Origin: Isochrysis galbana
Lineage: Eukaryota; Haptophyta; Isochrysidales; Isochrysidaceae
Length of the DNA stretch: 64,000 nt
NCBI GenBank assembly: GCA_018136815.1
Contig: CM030940.1
Location: forward strand, 430,443-494,442
Direction of reading: 5' to 3'
How positions within the stretch are numbered: the stretch's first letter is position 1; every line of letters starts with the position of its first letter. Below, piece by piece: positions 63,488 through 64,000 of the stretch. Below the pieces are notes generated by a model that was given only the letters and a program-made list of their open reading frames with translations, made no database searches and was not told the DNA's origin. The position numbers were made by a program, and so were the translations under genes.

Positions 63488-64000
63488 TCATGTAGCTTTC
63501 CTGATGCTCTCCACCTCGAAAAGTGAGGGCATCGCTTGCCGCAAGCGCCGATAGTCGGCCTCAACCACCGAGGCATCACCATGCAGCAAATGAGCATAAC
63601 CAACAGCTGAATCAAGATCTCTCGTCAGGGACACGTGGCCCCCGGGCTGCACCGTCGGCTCAAATGCCACAAGTGACTCCATGCCGTCCACGATCTCGTT
63701 GCACATCCGGATGACCTTACCTTGTACGTAAGAACACAAGACCACAAGCATCCCGCTGCATGCGAGCTCACATGGTGGCGCATCGGGAAGGGACTCGAAT
63801 TCCGTTGGGTCAAGGTACGCAGCAACACCAGCATCGTAGGCGTTGCCGCCAAAACAGACATCCGCGATGAGCTTGAAATCTAGCCCGTTCCATCGCCCGG
63901 CATTGATTTCAACGAGTCGAGGCCCGCTCGTCGTCGACATAATCTCAAGATGTGCGGGCCCCCACCGCCACCCAAGGGCATCCAGCACCCGCATCGCATA
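63488..64000 (-). CDS. ATP-grasp ligase family enzyme, C-terminal part (runs off right edge)
   Basis: The minus-strand frame is open from the window edge to a TGA at 63488, giving about 170 residues; the internal Met at 63994 is not the start. VLDALGWRWGPAHLEIMST followed by GPRLVEINAGRWNG is the metal/ATP-binding end of the ATP-grasp fold, with the Glu and Asn of LVEINAGR as likely Mg ligands. The following C-terminal domain (LVVLCSYVQGKVIRMCNEIV, then GGHVSLTRDLDSAVGYAHLL and HGD) matches L-amino-acid-ligase or carnosine-synthase-like members more than biotin carboxylase. The reaction would be ATP-dependent carboxylate-amine ligation; the substrate is unknown. Confidence 0.8.
   Translation of the reverse strand, partial: YAMRVLDALGWRWGPAHLEIMSTTSGPRLVEINAGRWNGLDFKLIADVCFGGNAYDAGVAAYLDPTEFESLPDAPPCELACSGMLVVLCSYVQGKVIRMCNEIVDGMESLVAFEPTVQPGGHVSLTRDLDSAVGYAHLLHGDASVVEADYRRLRQAMPSLFEVESIRKAT

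Overview
The window looks like nuclear DNA of a unicellular eukaryotic alga with a red-lineage secondary plastid, such as a haptophyte or pelagophyte-like stramenopile. The taxon is an inference. The signs are GC-rich sequence, GT-AG introns in housekeeping genes, LTR and LINE retroelements, and a giant protein whose N-terminus reads as an ER signal, a short transit segment and a twin-arginine segment. There is one 100-N assembly gap (3371-3470).

Layout. 1-2538 (-) holds an intronless reading frame, running off the left edge, with a membrane anchor, low-complexity linker, coiled coil, F-box and divergent actin-like domain. 3471-4723 (-) is a calpain-type cysteine protease cut by the gap. 4777-5384 is a copia remnant. 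5514-13655 is a complete, apparently very young Ty3/gypsy chromovirus with identical-looking LTRs, a 5-bp target duplication and an open polyprotein. 13656-16147 is repeat-rich intergenic DNA. 16148-35598 (-) is the dominant object: a ~19.5-kb coding region for a ~6,500-residue protein dominated by about 16 near-identical 996-bp (332-codon) tandem units, each with seven copies of a W-L-A-R-L-D-x-P-S-W-type motif and three C-x7-C pairs. Two single-base deletions and an unpolished-looking stretch at 16.85-17.64 kb interrupt the frame.

35.6-51.4 kb is G/C-tract and transposon territory: three LINE remnants of one lineage, a 247-bp MITE-like insertion inside one of them, and an IS5-like transposase fragment. 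Among these sit two housekeeping genes, a tRNA adenosine deaminase 2-like gene (42152-43034, three exons) and a Tag-type 3-methyladenine DNA glycosylase (44876-45601, -).

51.4-64 kb carries a small predicted membrane protein (51399-52214), a gypsy protease relic (53.4-53.9 kb), a six-exon UTP7/WDR46 ribosome-biogenesis gene (55502-58194, -), several weaker spliced candidates on the minus strand, dispersed repeats, and the C-terminal half of an ATP-grasp enzyme running off the right edge (63488-64000, -).

The genes form no operon or obvious pathway. The two most unusual objects are the giant higher-order-repeat, apparently plastid-directed protein and the membrane-anchored F-box/actin-like protein.
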